Assembly (NCBI GenBank): GCA_002403905.1
Contig: DHIR01000131.1
Location: 1,066 to 38,038 of the forward strand
Length of the DNA stretch: 36,973 bases
Direction of reading: 5' to 3'
Source of the DNA: Mucilaginibacter sp. UBA4741
Lineage (GTDB): Bacteria; Bacteroidota; Bacteroidia; Sphingobacteriales; Sphingobacteriaceae
Below the pieces are notes generated by a model, which did no database searches, had not been told where the DNA came from, and saw only the letters and a program-made list of their open reading frames with translations. The position numbers were made by a program, and so were the translations under genes. This document shows positions 1 to 8,683 of the stretch, piece after piece. How positions within the stretch are numbered: the first letter of the stretch is position 1; every line of letters begins with the position of its first letter.

Positions 1-257
1 GCATGGGCATCAATAAAACCGGGATATATAGCTTTGCCCCCGGCATCAATAACCTCATGGGCAAGGTATTTATTTTCCAATGCAGCGACATCGCCTACGG
101 CAACAATTTTACCGGCATCAACCACAAACGCGTTGGCTGTTGTAAATGCGCTATCCACGGTATATACTACCGCGTTTTTTACCAGAAGATCGGCATTATA
201 CTCTTTTTGCTTGCAGGCTGCCACAAAAAGCAGCAGGATGGGCCATAATTTTCTCAT
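1..257 (-). CDS. Lipoprotein amidohydrolase (YtcJ-like), 5' part only
   Basis: Reading leftward from the ATG at 257-255, 85 codons are open to the window edge. The protein begins MRKLWPILLLFVAACKQK: a short basic end, a hydrophobic core and a lipobox-like AAC, so Cys15 is probably lipidated. It continues with the N-terminal beta-sandwich typical of metal-dependent amidohydrolases (NADLLVKNAVVYTVD, then DAGKIVAVGD) and reaches PGFIDAHA. The His there is the first ligand of the family HxH metal motif; the second would lie just outside the window. YtcJ/DUF3369-like members hydrolyse amide or imine bonds, but the substrate cannot be told from this fragment. The + strand frames over the same stretch have no recognisable protein character. 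The family call is good; the exact function is unknown. Confidence 0.8.
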   Translation of the reverse strand, partial: MRKLWPILLLFVAACKQKEYNADLLVKNAVVYTVDSAFTTANAFVVDAGKIVAVGDVAALENKYLAHEVIDAGGKAIYPGFIDAH

Positions 258-331
258 ACAGGTGATATGTGGTATAAATATATTACACTTTAAGTATATA
301 CAACTATCAGATGATAAAGTTATAATTAATT

Positions 332-433
332 TGGCCTCACCCCAACCCCTCTCCAAAGGTGAGGTAAAAAAAGCCAAAAGTTATGGCATCAAATATTTAA
401 TTTAGCATCGAAAACGATCCGCCCGTTGGCGGA
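332..433. repeat. Intergenic palindromic repeat fragments
   Basis: The gap between the divergent amidohydrolase gene and mutL holds two small inverted repeats. The first is CCTCACC (335-341) facing GGTGAGG (358-364), enclosing the C-rich text CCCAACCCCTCTCC. The second is TCCGCC-CGTT-GGCGGA (418-433), ending 17 bases before the mutL start. Text of this kind is widespread between genes in Sphingobacteriaceae genomes and is usually non-coding. No promoter consensus stands out in the rest of the gap. Confidence 0.5.
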
Positions 434-450
434 GAAGGGAAATTTTATAA

Positions 451-2307
451 ATGTCAGATATAATTCAGCTTTTACCGGACTCAGTAGCTAACCAGATCGC
501 CGCCGGCGAAGTAGTGCAGCGACCCGCATCCGCAGTAAAAGAACTGATAGAAAATGCGATTGATGCCGGGGCGGATAAGATACAGTTGATTGTTAAAGAT
601 GCCGGCAAATCATTGATACAGGTAATAGATAATGGCTGCGGCATGAGCGGTACCGATGCCCGTATGAGCTTTGAGCGCCACGCCACGTCAAAAATTAAAA
701 AAGCCGAGGATCTTTTTGCTATCCGCACCATGGGTTTCAGGGGCGAGGCGATGGCTTCTATTGCCGCTATTGCGCAGGTTGAGCTAAAAACCCGCCGCCA
801 TGAAGATGAGTTGGGTACGCAAATATTTATTGAAGCATCTGAAGTATTAAAGCAGGAGGCTTGTGCCGCTAATGCGGGTACATCCATATCCGTTAAGAAC
901 TTATTTTACAATATACCGGCACGCCGTAACTTTTTAAAGAGCAACCCGGTAGAGATGCGCCATATTATTGACGAGTTTCAACGAGTTTCATTAGCGCACC
1001 CCGAGGTGTTTTTTACCCTCCATCATGACGGGCAGGAGGTTTATCATTTACCTTCGACTACATTAAAGCAGCGCGTTATCCACCTGTTTGGCAATAACTA
1101 CAACCAGCGCCTGGTGCCGGTTGAGGAAGATACCACCATTATTAACCTGCGCGGATTTGTAGGCAAGCCCGAGTTTGCCAAACGCACCCGCGGCGAGCAA
1201 TTCTTTTTTGTAAACAGCAGGTTTATTAAGGACCCATATTTAAATCATGCGGTGCTGACTGCTTTTGAGGAGTTACTGCCTGATGATACTTACCCGCTGT
1301 ATGTATTGTTTATTGATATTGATCCGTCAAAAATTGATATCAATGTACACCCGACCAAAACAGAGATAAAATACCAGGACGAGAAAGCTATTTATGCGAT
1401 CATCCGCTCGGCGGTTAAGCGTTCTTTAGGGCGATATAATATTACGCCAAGCCTGGATTTTGACCAGGAAAACAGCATCGAACACCTGATCACCCCAACA
1501 CCGTTCGACCAGATAGTAGCACCGGTTATACAGTTTAACCCTGATTTTAACCCGTTTACTGATAAAAAGACTGATCGGGAGATTCCGTTTTTACGTGATA
1601 GTGGTGGCGGTAGCCGTAGCAACCCCATCCCCAAAAACTGGGATACACTGTATGAGATCAGTAAAAGAGATACTACCACGCAACAGGAAATACACGTTGA
1701 AGAAACTTTAGCCGTTAATGAGCAGGAGATAGCCAAATCAACCGACAGGCAGTTTTTCCAGATCCATAACCGGTTCATCATGTCGCAAATAAAATCGGGG
1801 TTTATGCTGATCAGTCAGCAGGCCGCGCATGAGCGTATTTTGTATGAGCGTTTTTTACAGCAGTTGCAAAACCATTCGGGCGTGAGCCAGCAGAGTTTAT
1901 TCCCACAATCGCTTACACTAAACAGTGCCGATTTTGAGTTATTACGTGAGCTGATGCCTGATATACGGGCGCTGGGTTTTGACCTGCGTGAGTTTGGTAA
2001 AAATACCGTAGTGGTTGAAGGCATACCTGCCGACCTAAACAATGTAGGCGAACATGAATTATTAGAGCGTTTGCTGGAAGGATTTAAAAACAACCTGGCC
2101 ATATTAAAGTTAGACAAGCGCGATAACCTGGCCAGGTCATTGGCCCGCAACGCGGCTATTAAAGCGGGTACAAAGCTATCGTCAGAAGAGATGAACTTAT
2201 TAACCGACCAGCTTTTTGCCTGCCAAATGCCAAACCTTGCCCTTAATGGCAAGCCTGTAATTAGTACCTTTACACTAAATGAATTATTAGAGCGGTTTGA
2301 AAAATAA
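451..2307 (+). CDS. mutL: DNA mismatch repair protein MutL
   Basis: 618 residues, the usual MutL length. MutL is the ATP-driven matchmaker that couples mismatch recognition by MutS to strand removal. The N-terminal GHKL ATPase is intact: ELIENAIDAGA (Mg/ATP-binding Asn), DNGCGM, and the lid GFRGEAMASI. A transducer domain follows to about residue 330 (DINVHPTKTEIK), then a variable linker (about 335-425) and a C-terminal dimerisation domain. The endonuclease motif expected as DQHAxxExxxxE reads SQQAAHERILYE at 455-466, so the metal-ligand Asp and the His are replaced. The ACR motif Cys is Asn567, and the CPHGRP motif is ALNGKP at 597-602. Nicking activity is therefore doubtful. It is the first gene of a + strand block with two rhomboid genes and a phosphatase-family gene. 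Confidence 0.97.
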   Translation: MSDIIQLLPDSVANQIAAGEVVQRPASAVKELIENAIDAGADKIQLIVKDAGKSLIQVIDNGCGMSGTDARMSFERHATSKIKKAEDLFAIRTMGFRGEAMASIAAIAQVELKTRRHEDELGTQIFIEASEVLKQEACAANAGTSISVKNLFYNIPARRNFLKSNPVEMRHIIDEFQRVSLAHPEVFFTLHHDGQEVYHLPSTTLKQRVIHLFGNNYNQRLVPVEEDTTIINLRGFVGKPEFAKRTRGEQFFFVNSRFIKDPYLNHAVLTAFEELLPDDTYPLYVLFIDIDPSKIDINVHPTKTEIKYQDEKAIYAIIRSAVKRSLGRYNITPSLDFDQENSIEHLITPTPFDQIVAPVIQFNPDFNPFTDKKTDREIPFLRDSGGGSRSNPIPKNWDTLYEISKRDTTTQQEIHVEETLAVNEQEIAKSTDRQFFQIHNRFIMSQIKSGFMLISQQAAHERILYERFLQQLQNHSGVSQQSLFPQSLTLNSADFELLRELMPDIRALGFDLREFGKNTVVVEGIPADLNNVGEHELLERLLEGFKNNLAILKLDKRDNLARSLARNAAIKAGTKLSSEEMNLLTDQLFACQMPNLALNGKPVISTFTLNELLERFEK

Positions 2308-2337
2308 CCCGATAAATTGAATTATATTTAAACACCT

Positions 2338-3063
2338 ATGCAGTCCCCGTTCGCAAACCTTCCGCCGGTTGTAAAAAACCTGTTAATTATAAATATTTTA
2401 TGCTTCCTGCCGTCCCTTTATTATAGTCATGGTTTTGCCGATGGTGCCAATGACCCGGTAGGTGCAATGTTTGGCGTGTACTATTTTAATTCGCCATTAT
2501 TTAAACCGTGGCAGCCCATTACCTATATGTTTATGCATGGCGGATGGATGCATATTATTTTTAACATGTTCGCCCTATACTCTTTTGGCGGCATTGTTGA
2601 ATATGTTATGGGGTCGAAGCGTTTCCTGGCCTTTTATTTTATTTGCGGCATTGGCGCATTGGTATTGCAAATGATGGTTCAGGCTTATGAAGTGCATGCT
2701 ATAACCGGGCATATAAGTATTGCTTCACCCGAGTTGGATTCTTCTTATTTGATCTATGGCAGTCAGGCGCAAAAACTATATGATATATATCACGGTACAA
2801 TGGTTGGCGCGTCAGGCGCTATATTTGGTTTGTTGATAGCATTTGGTATGCTTTACCCAAATGCCGAATTAATGATCATGTTTATCCCGGTACCGGTTAA
2901 AGCAAAATACATTATTCCGGTATATGTTTTAATTGAGTTATCATTAGGTGTCGGCCAGTTCGGCGGTGATAACGTGGCACACTTTGCACACCTGGGCGGG
3001 GCCATTTTGGGCTTTATCCTGGTAAAAACCTGGCGCTTACAAGGCCCACGAGATTTTATATAA
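2338..3063 (+). CDS. Rhomboid family intramembrane serine protease (first of a pair)
   Basis: 241 residues with about six hydrophobic segments. Rhomboids cut transmembrane substrates inside the lipid bilayer with a Ser-His dyad. Both catalytic residues are visible: Ser159 in GASGAIFG and His218 in HFAHLGG. The second-helix motif FMHGGWMHIIFNMFALYSFG carries the conserved His and Asn of the oxyanion region. A loop of about 50 residues between helices (TGHISIASPELDSSYLIYG) is longer than in minimal rhomboids. The gene starts 30 bp after the mutL stop and ends 6 bp before a second rhomboid gene, so the three are probably co-transcribed. The physiological substrate cannot be deduced. Confidence 0.95.
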   Translation: MQSPFANLPPVVKNLLIINILCFLPSLYYSHGFADGANDPVGAMFGVYYFNSPLFKPWQPITYMFMHGGWMHIIFNMFALYSFGGIVEYVMGSKRFLAFYFICGIGALVLQMMVQAYEVHAITGHISIASPELDSSYLIYGSQAQKLYDIYHGTMVGASGAIFGLLIAFGMLYPNAELMIMFIPVPVKAKYIIPVYVLIELSLGVGQFGGDNVAHFAHLGGAILGFILVKTWRLQGPRDFI

Positions 3064-3069
3064 GAGACT

Positions 3070-3930
3070 ATGACTTTGTGGCAAAATATTAATAACAAGA
3101 TGTTCTATTCGGGCAGTAAATTATACTTGCTCATTGGCATTAATGTTTTTGTTTTTTTGGCGATTAGCGTTCTGTCGATATTTGAGCAGTTAGTATTTCG
3201 TACAACTATAGTTGATACTTTTAGTAAAGAGTACCTATCGCTGCCCGCTTACCTGCCTAAACTAGCCGTACGTTTTTGGACACCGCTTACTTACATGTTT
3301 ATGCATGCGGGTGTTTTCCATGTGTTGTTTAATATGCTATGGCTATACTCCATAGGCCAAATATTTGAAGACTATTTGGGCACCAAACGCACTTTAGGCG
3401 TATATTTACTAGGGGGACTTTCGGGCGCGGTTTTGTTTTTAGCCATTTACAATATTTTCCCGCTTTTTAACCAAAGCGGCGCTTTATTGGTAACTTCTGT
3501 TGTTGGCGCGTCCGCTGCTGTAATGGCTGTAATTGCGGGTGCTGCTACCATTGCGCCAGACCATACTATAATGCTGTTTGGTGTAGTATCCATCCGGTTA
3601 AAATGGATAGCTTTGTTTTATGTCGCTATGGGATTTTTGGGTATTACAGGAGCTAATGCCGGTGGCGAGATAGCGCATTTAGGCGGCGCGTTGTTCGGTT
3701 TTACTTATGTAAGGCAATTGCAAAATGGCCGCGATATGATAGCTTTTATAGCTAATATATTTAAAAGAAAAACTAAGTTAAAGGTAGCATCAACCAACCG
3801 TGATAAACCTTCATCGGGTACGCCACGGCAGGAAGAAGTTGACCATATATTAGATAAAATTTCGACAACGGGATATGATAACCTGAGTAAGCAGGAAAAA
3901 GAAACTTTATTTCGCGCCAGCAAAAAATGA
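3070..3930 (+). CDS. Rhomboid family protease with C-terminal DUF6576-like tail
   Basis: 286 residues. The membrane core is rhomboid: FMHAGVFHVLFNMLWLYSIG in the second helix, catalytic Ser148 in GASAAVMAV and catalytic His203 in IAHLGGALFG. GASA replaces the commoner GASG, which is tolerated in the family. After the last helix comes a soluble tail of about 70 residues ending VDHILDKISTTGYDNLSKQE and ASKK. This short helical tail is shared by many Bacteroidota rhomboids (DUF6576 as I recall it). The gene lies 6 bp after the first rhomboid gene, and its stop overlaps the next start (ATGA), which indicates translational coupling. The pair probably arose by duplication and then diverged, since this copy lacks the long extracellular loop of the first. 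Confidence 0.94.
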   Translation: MTLWQNINNKMFYSGSKLYLLIGINVFVFLAISVLSIFEQLVFRTTIVDTFSKEYLSLPAYLPKLAVRFWTPLTYMFMHAGVFHVLFNMLWLYSIGQIFEDYLGTKRTLGVYLLGGLSGAVLFLAIYNIFPLFNQSGALLVTSVVGASAAVMAVIAGAATIAPDHTIMLFGVVSIRLKWIALFYVAMGFLGITGANAGGEIAHLGGALFGFTYVRQLQNGRDMIAFIANIFKRKTKLKVASTNRDKPSSGTPRQEEVDHILDKISTTGYDNLSKQEKETLFRASKK

Positions 3931-5039
3931 AGGCAAAGCAAAAATTACCCATTATTGATAAGGTGTTTTTATGGATAAACTGTGGTTTCGTCCTGGCTTT
4001 GCTTGTTAGTTACCTGGCCCCGATAACTGATCCTCAAAAACATTGGACAATCGCGTTTTTCGGCCTGGCATACCCCCTTATACTGCTGGGTAATGTAATT
4101 ATGATTGCTTACTGGGCGTTCCGCAAAAAATGGCTGGTGCTGATATCTGTTTTGGGCATACTCTGCGGCAGCAATGTGTTAAAGAACAACATTGGTTTTC
4201 ACATAGGAGGCAGTAATATGCTAAAATCTACAGCAAAAAATGCTGTGCTGTTAATGACCTATAATGTACATGATTTTAAAAAATATGGATCAAGTAAAGA
4301 CATATCTACCAAGCATGAAATATTAGAGATCATAACCAACCAACAGCCTGACGTTATAGGTATACAAGAGTTTTATACCCGCAATCGGGGCCAGTATGCT
4401 ATGATTGATTCTATTAAGAAGATCATTGGATCAGACAACTATTACTTCGAAAGTTTTTCTGGCAATAATGATGAAAAAATGGGCATAGCGGTTTTTTCAA
4501 AATTTCCTATTATAGCCAAAGGATTAATACAGCTTTCGCCACTATATAGCGGTAATCAATGCTTATATATCGATATAAAAAAGAATGAACATGTTTTTAG
4601 GCTATATAGCGTGCACCTGCAATCTATTAATTTTGAACCGGAAGATTACCGGTATATAGACACTGTAACAAAAAGCGGTAAAACAGATCTATCGTCGACC
4701 AAAAGGTTGGGCGGAAAACTAAAAAGGGCCTTTATAAAGCGTAGTGAGCAGGTTGCTATAATAAAAAAACATGCAAGCCAATGTCCGTATCCGTATATTA
4801 TAGCAGGCGATTTTAATGATACGCCTTCGTCATACGCCGTGAACCAAATGGCTACAGGATTGAAAAATGCGTTTCGCGAAAAAGGTTTTGGCCTTGGGCG
4901 CACCTACAATGGTGATTTTCCTAATTATCAGATAGATTACGTTATGACCTCGCAGCAATTTGATGTGGCCAGCTATAAAATTATCGAAAAAAAATTATCA
5001 GACCATTACCCGGTATGTGCTGATCTGATATTAAAGTGA
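3927..5039 (+). CDS. Membrane-anchored endonuclease/exonuclease/phosphatase family protein
   Basis: 370 residues. Three hydrophobic segments (about 12-32, 40-62, 68-84) anchor the N-terminus. The rest is an EEP fold related to DNase I, exonuclease III and inositol phosphatases. Active-site residues in family order are Asn113 (TYNVHDF), Glu148 (IGIQEFY), a His in YSVHLQS, Asp295 and Asn297 (AGDFNDTPSS), an Asp in QIDYVM, and the final Asp359-His360 (SDHYPV). All expected catalytic positions are present, so it should be active on a phosphodiester or phosphate ester, probably on the periplasmic side. The start overlaps the rhomboid stop by four bases. Family members act on nucleic acids, lipids or sugars, and the substrate is not determinable here. 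Confidence 0.92.
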   Translation: MKAKQKLPIIDKVFLWINCGFVLALLVSYLAPITDPQKHWTIAFFGLAYPLILLGNVIMIAYWAFRKKWLVLISVLGILCGSNVLKNNIGFHIGGSNMLKSTAKNAVLLMTYNVHDFKKYGSSKDISTKHEILEIITNQQPDVIGIQEFYTRNRGQYAMIDSIKKIIGSDNYYFESFSGNNDEKMGIAVFSKFPIIAKGLIQLSPLYSGNQCLYIDIKKNEHVFRLYSVHLQSINFEPEDYRYIDTVTKSGKTDLSSTKRLGGKLKRAFIKRSEQVAIIKKHASQCPYPYIIAGDFNDTPSSYAVNQMATGLKNAFREKGFGLGRTYNGDFPNYQIDYVMTSQQFDVASYKIIEKKLSDHYPVCADLILK

Positions 5040-5041
5040 GT

Positions 5042-5108
5042 TGTTGATCAGGTGACTAGTTAAGTAAGTTATAGGATTGTAAAATTAAACCACTCACTTA
5101 ATCAACTT
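5042..5108. repeat. Imperfect inverted repeat in the intergenic gap
   Basis: About 20 bases after the phosphatase-family stop (GTTGATCAGGTGACTAGTTA) are largely complementary to the segment ending at 5108. The pairing is imperfect, with roughly one mismatch in five. It may act as a transcript-end structure or be a decayed copy of a dispersed repeat. Confidence 0.35.
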
Positions 5109-5140
5109 AATCCAACCACGCAACTAAAACCGAAAAATCG

Positions 5141-5148
5141 TAAGTTTG
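5141..5148 (+). promoter_or_regulatory. Bacteroidota -7 box (TAAGTTTG) of cysS
   Basis: TAAGTTTG matches the Bacteroidota primary sigma factor -7 consensus TAnnTTTG. Only five bases (CCACC) separate it from the cysS ATG, so transcription should begin at or next to the start codon. No clear TTG is seen at the -33 distance. Confidence 0.5.
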
Positions 5149-5153
5149 CCACC

Positions 5154-6617
5154 ATGCAACAAAATTTGTTTGTTTATAATACTTTAACACGTAAAAAAGA
5201 AGAGTTTAAGCCGCTTAACGCGCCGCACGTAGGCATGTATGTTTGCGGCCCTACTGTTTATAGCGATGTGCATTTAGGCAACTGCCGCACTTATATATCA
5301 TTCGATTTAATATTTAGGTACCTTTCCCAAATTGGGTACAAGGTGCGCTATGTACGAAACATTACCGATGCGGGCCATTTAGAAGGTGATGCCGGCGATG
5401 ATGGCGAAGATAAAATATCAAAAAAAGCAAAATTAGCCCAGTTGGAGCCAATGGAAATTGTACAAAAGTACACCGTTGGTTTTCATGATGTACTGCAGAT
5501 ATTTAATACCTTATCACCCAGTATTGAGCCAACGGCAACCGGCCATATTATTGAGCAGATAGAACTTGTAAAAATAATATTGGAGAAAGGTTATGCTTAC
5601 GAGGTGGATGGTTCTATTTATTTCGATGTAGAAAAATATAACACCACCCAGGATTATAGCATACTTAATGGCCGCAAACTGGATGACCTGTTAACTAACA
5701 CCCGCAACTTAGGCGGGCAGGATGATAAACGCGGTCCGCTTGATTTTGCCCTTTGGATAAAAGCCAAGCCAGAGCATTTAATGAAATGGCCATCGCCATG
5801 GAGCGTTGGTTTCCCGGGCTGGCATTTAGAGTGTTCGGCCATGAGCCATAAATATTTGGGCGATCAGTTTGATATACATGGCGGCGGTATTGATTTAATG
5901 CCAACACACCATACCAACGAGATAGCACAAAATGTAGCCTGCTGCGGTAAAAACCCGGCTACTTATTGGATACATACCAATATGCTGACGGTTAACGGGC
6001 AAAAAATGTCAAAATCGTTAGGTAACAGCTTTTTACCACACGAGCTTTTTACCGGCGAACATTCTATACTAGACAGGGGTTATAGCCCTATGTCTGTACG
6101 CTTTTTTATGCTACAGGCACACTATCGCAGTACCCTTGATTTTGGCAACGAGGCCATGGAGGCATCAGACAAAGGCTTTAAACGTTTAATGAATGCGATA
6201 ACGGTATTGGATGGCTTAAAAGCATCGGGCAGTACAGATGTTGCATTAGGCCCGTTGATGCAGCGTTGCTATGATGCCATGAATGATGATTTTAATAGCC
6301 CCGTATTAATAGCTGAACTATTTGATGCAACGCGCATAATTAACTCGGTGCATGATGGTAAAATGAAGCTGGATGTTGCTAATTTGGAAATTTTAAAAAA
6401 CATCATTACCACTTTTGTGTTTGCTGTTTTGGGATTAAAGAACGAACAGGCCGCTAATGATGACATGCCTAAAATTATGGGCCTGGTAGTCGCCCTGCGT
6501 AATGAGGCAAAGACTAATAAGGATTATGCTACCTCTGATAAGATAAGAGATGGCTTACAAAACATCGGTTTTCAGCTAAAGGATAGCAAAGAGGGAACTG
6601 ACTGGAGTAAAATTTAA
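5154..6617 (+). CDS. cysS: Cysteinyl-tRNA synthetase
   Basis: 487 residues, typical for bacterial CysRS, a class I enzyme that charges tRNA-Cys. The zinc-binding Cys31 lies in YVCGPTVY. The HIGH signature is HLGN (40-43) and the KMSKS loop is intact at 284-288. Further zinc ligands are expected in GWHLECSAMS and HHTNEIAQN. The C-terminal helical domain ends in the family pattern GxQLKDSKEGTDWS. The ATG follows a TAnnTTTG box by five bases. The gene stands alone on the + strand, between the phosphatase-family gene and a secreted NTF2-like protein. Confidence 0.98.
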   Translation: MQQNLFVYNTLTRKKEEFKPLNAPHVGMYVCGPTVYSDVHLGNCRTYISFDLIFRYLSQIGYKVRYVRNITDAGHLEGDAGDDGEDKISKKAKLAQLEPMEIVQKYTVGFHDVLQIFNTLSPSIEPTATGHIIEQIELVKIILEKGYAYEVDGSIYFDVEKYNTTQDYSILNGRKLDDLLTNTRNLGGQDDKRGPLDFALWIKAKPEHLMKWPSPWSVGFPGWHLECSAMSHKYLGDQFDIHGGGIDLMPTHHTNEIAQNVACCGKNPATYWIHTNMLTVNGQKMSKSLGNSFLPHELFTGEHSILDRGYSPMSVRFFMLQAHYRSTLDFGNEAMEASDKGFKRLMNAITVLDGLKASGSTDVALGPLMQRCYDAMNDDFNSPVLIAELFDATRIINSVHDGKMKLDVANLEILKNIITTFVFAVLGLKNEQAANDDMPKIMGLVVALRNEAKTNKDYATSDKIRDGLQNIGFQLKDSKEGTDWSKI

Positions 6618-6701
6618 TTCAGTAATTAACGTTATTTAAAAATAAAAGCAGATACTTGGTCCGGACAAACTGGGTAAATATTTAATCATCAATTGCCTAA
6701 A

Positions 6702-7577
6702 ATGAAAAAAAAAATGAAAAAAATCACATTGGCTGCTATCTCCTTTATTTGCTATGCTGCGGTAGCACTAGCACAAGCACCGGCAACGGTTAGTAAAGTG
6801 GTTGAAGCCGAAGATAGCTTTAATAAATTAGTTGCACGTAAAGGCATTAAAGCCGGGTTTTTAGCGGTTGCTGACGATGAGGGCATTATATTCAGGCCTA
6901 AAGTTGTTAAGATAACAGATTTTTATGCCAATGTTGAAAAACAACCAGGTACCCTGCAGTGGACACCAAAGTTTGCCCGCATATCATACAACGGCGACCT
7001 AGCTTTTACCGCCGGCCCGTATATTTACGCTAATGGCAAAAGCGATGATGATAAAGTTTATGGTGATTATGTTTCTGTTTGGCGCAGCGATGCTGATGGG
7101 AAATTAAAACTGTTAATTGACCTGGGCATTCAACACCCTGAAATGGAAAAAGAGGTTACGGTTGATTTTAAAGAACCCGATGCTGCCAAAAAACCGGTGA
7201 TGAATAAAGACCCTTTTGGCGGTAAAAAAATTATTATAGAAACTGATAACATATTAAATCATTCGTTAACGCTATCGTCATTAGGTGCCTATAAAGAGTT
7301 TTTAAGCCCGGAGGGCCGTTATTACTTCCCTGGTTTTGACCCAATGACCGGTACCGACAAAATATTAAAGTTTTTAAATAACGAAGCCATCAGCATATCT
7401 GCCGAAAACATTAGTGGCGGCCGCTCAACCAGTAATGACCTGGCTTATACGTACGGCCGTGCACGTATAAAAAAAGGCAATATAGTGAGCAACTTTAATT
7501 ATGTACGTATTTGGGAGCTTGATGCCACTCATAAATGGAATATTTTGCTGGAGGTTTTTTCGGCGATTGAAAACTAA
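6702..7577 (+). CDS. Secreted NTF2-like (DUF4440/SnoaL-type) protein, two domains
   Basis: 291 residues from the ATG chosen here; a second ATG at 6714 (MKKITLAAIS) is equally good. A TTG at 6693 is less likely. A signal peptide is clear, with probable cleavage after VALA. The mature part holds two consecutive cone-like domains. The first is about 30-150 (AEDSFNKLVARKGIKAGFLA, then DYVSVWR). The second is about 185-290 (SLGAYKEFLSPEGRYYFPG, then YVRIWELD and KWNILLEVF). This is the look of ketosteroid-isomerase-like DUF4440 proteins, many of which have no known activity. The stop lies inside an AT-rich repeat arm, and a strong bidirectional terminator separates it from the convergent moxR. Confidence 0.8.
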   Translation: MKKKMKKITLAAISFICYAAVALAQAPATVSKVVEAEDSFNKLVARKGIKAGFLAVADDEGIIFRPKVVKITDFYANVEKQPGTLQWTPKFARISYNGDLAFTAGPYIYANGKSDDDKVYGDYVSVWRSDADGKLKLLIDLGIQHPEMEKEVTVDFKEPDAAKKPVMNKDPFGGKKIIIETDNILNHSLTLSSLGAYKEFLSPEGRYYFPGFDPMTGTDKILKFLNNEAISISAENISGGRSTSNDLAYTYGRARIKKGNIVSNFNYVRIWELDATHKWNILLEVFSAIEN

Positions 7578-7716
7578 AGATTGGTGATTGAAGATTAAAG
7601 ATTAGGCCTGTCAGGCTCGTAATCATATATAAACAAAATAGGCTTGCCAAATGGTAAGCCTATTTTGTTTATAAAAAGCGATAGTCAACTAATCTTTAAT
7701 CTTCAATAACTAATCT

Positions 7717-7719
<3 letters not shown>
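7575..7719. repeat. Stop-codon-abutting inverted repeat, copy 1
   Basis: The left arm 7575-7605 and right arm 7689-7719 are 31 bases each and are reverse complements with only two mismatches. The text is of the type AAAGATTAGTTATTGAAG. The stop codons of the two convergent genes fall within the outer edges of the arms. The right-arm sequence recurs, identical over 28 bases, at 36637-36664. It encloses the terminator hairpin at 7631-7670. Confidence 0.8.
7631..7670. terminator. Bidirectional terminator hairpin
   Basis: A perfect 15-bp stem, AAACAAAATAGGCTT (7631-7645) with AAGCCTATTTTGTTT (7656-7670), has a GC-containing core and A/T flanks on both sides. It can therefore terminate the convergent NTF2-like gene and moxR. 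Confidence 0.85.
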
Positions 7720-8679
<960 letters not shown>

Positions 8680-8683
8680 AGTT

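Noticed and set aside
3..405. Open + strand frames at the left edge
   Set aside because: They lie opposite a minus-strand frame with a lipobox signal peptide and clear amidohydrolase N-terminal motifs; the + frames have no protein-like pattern.
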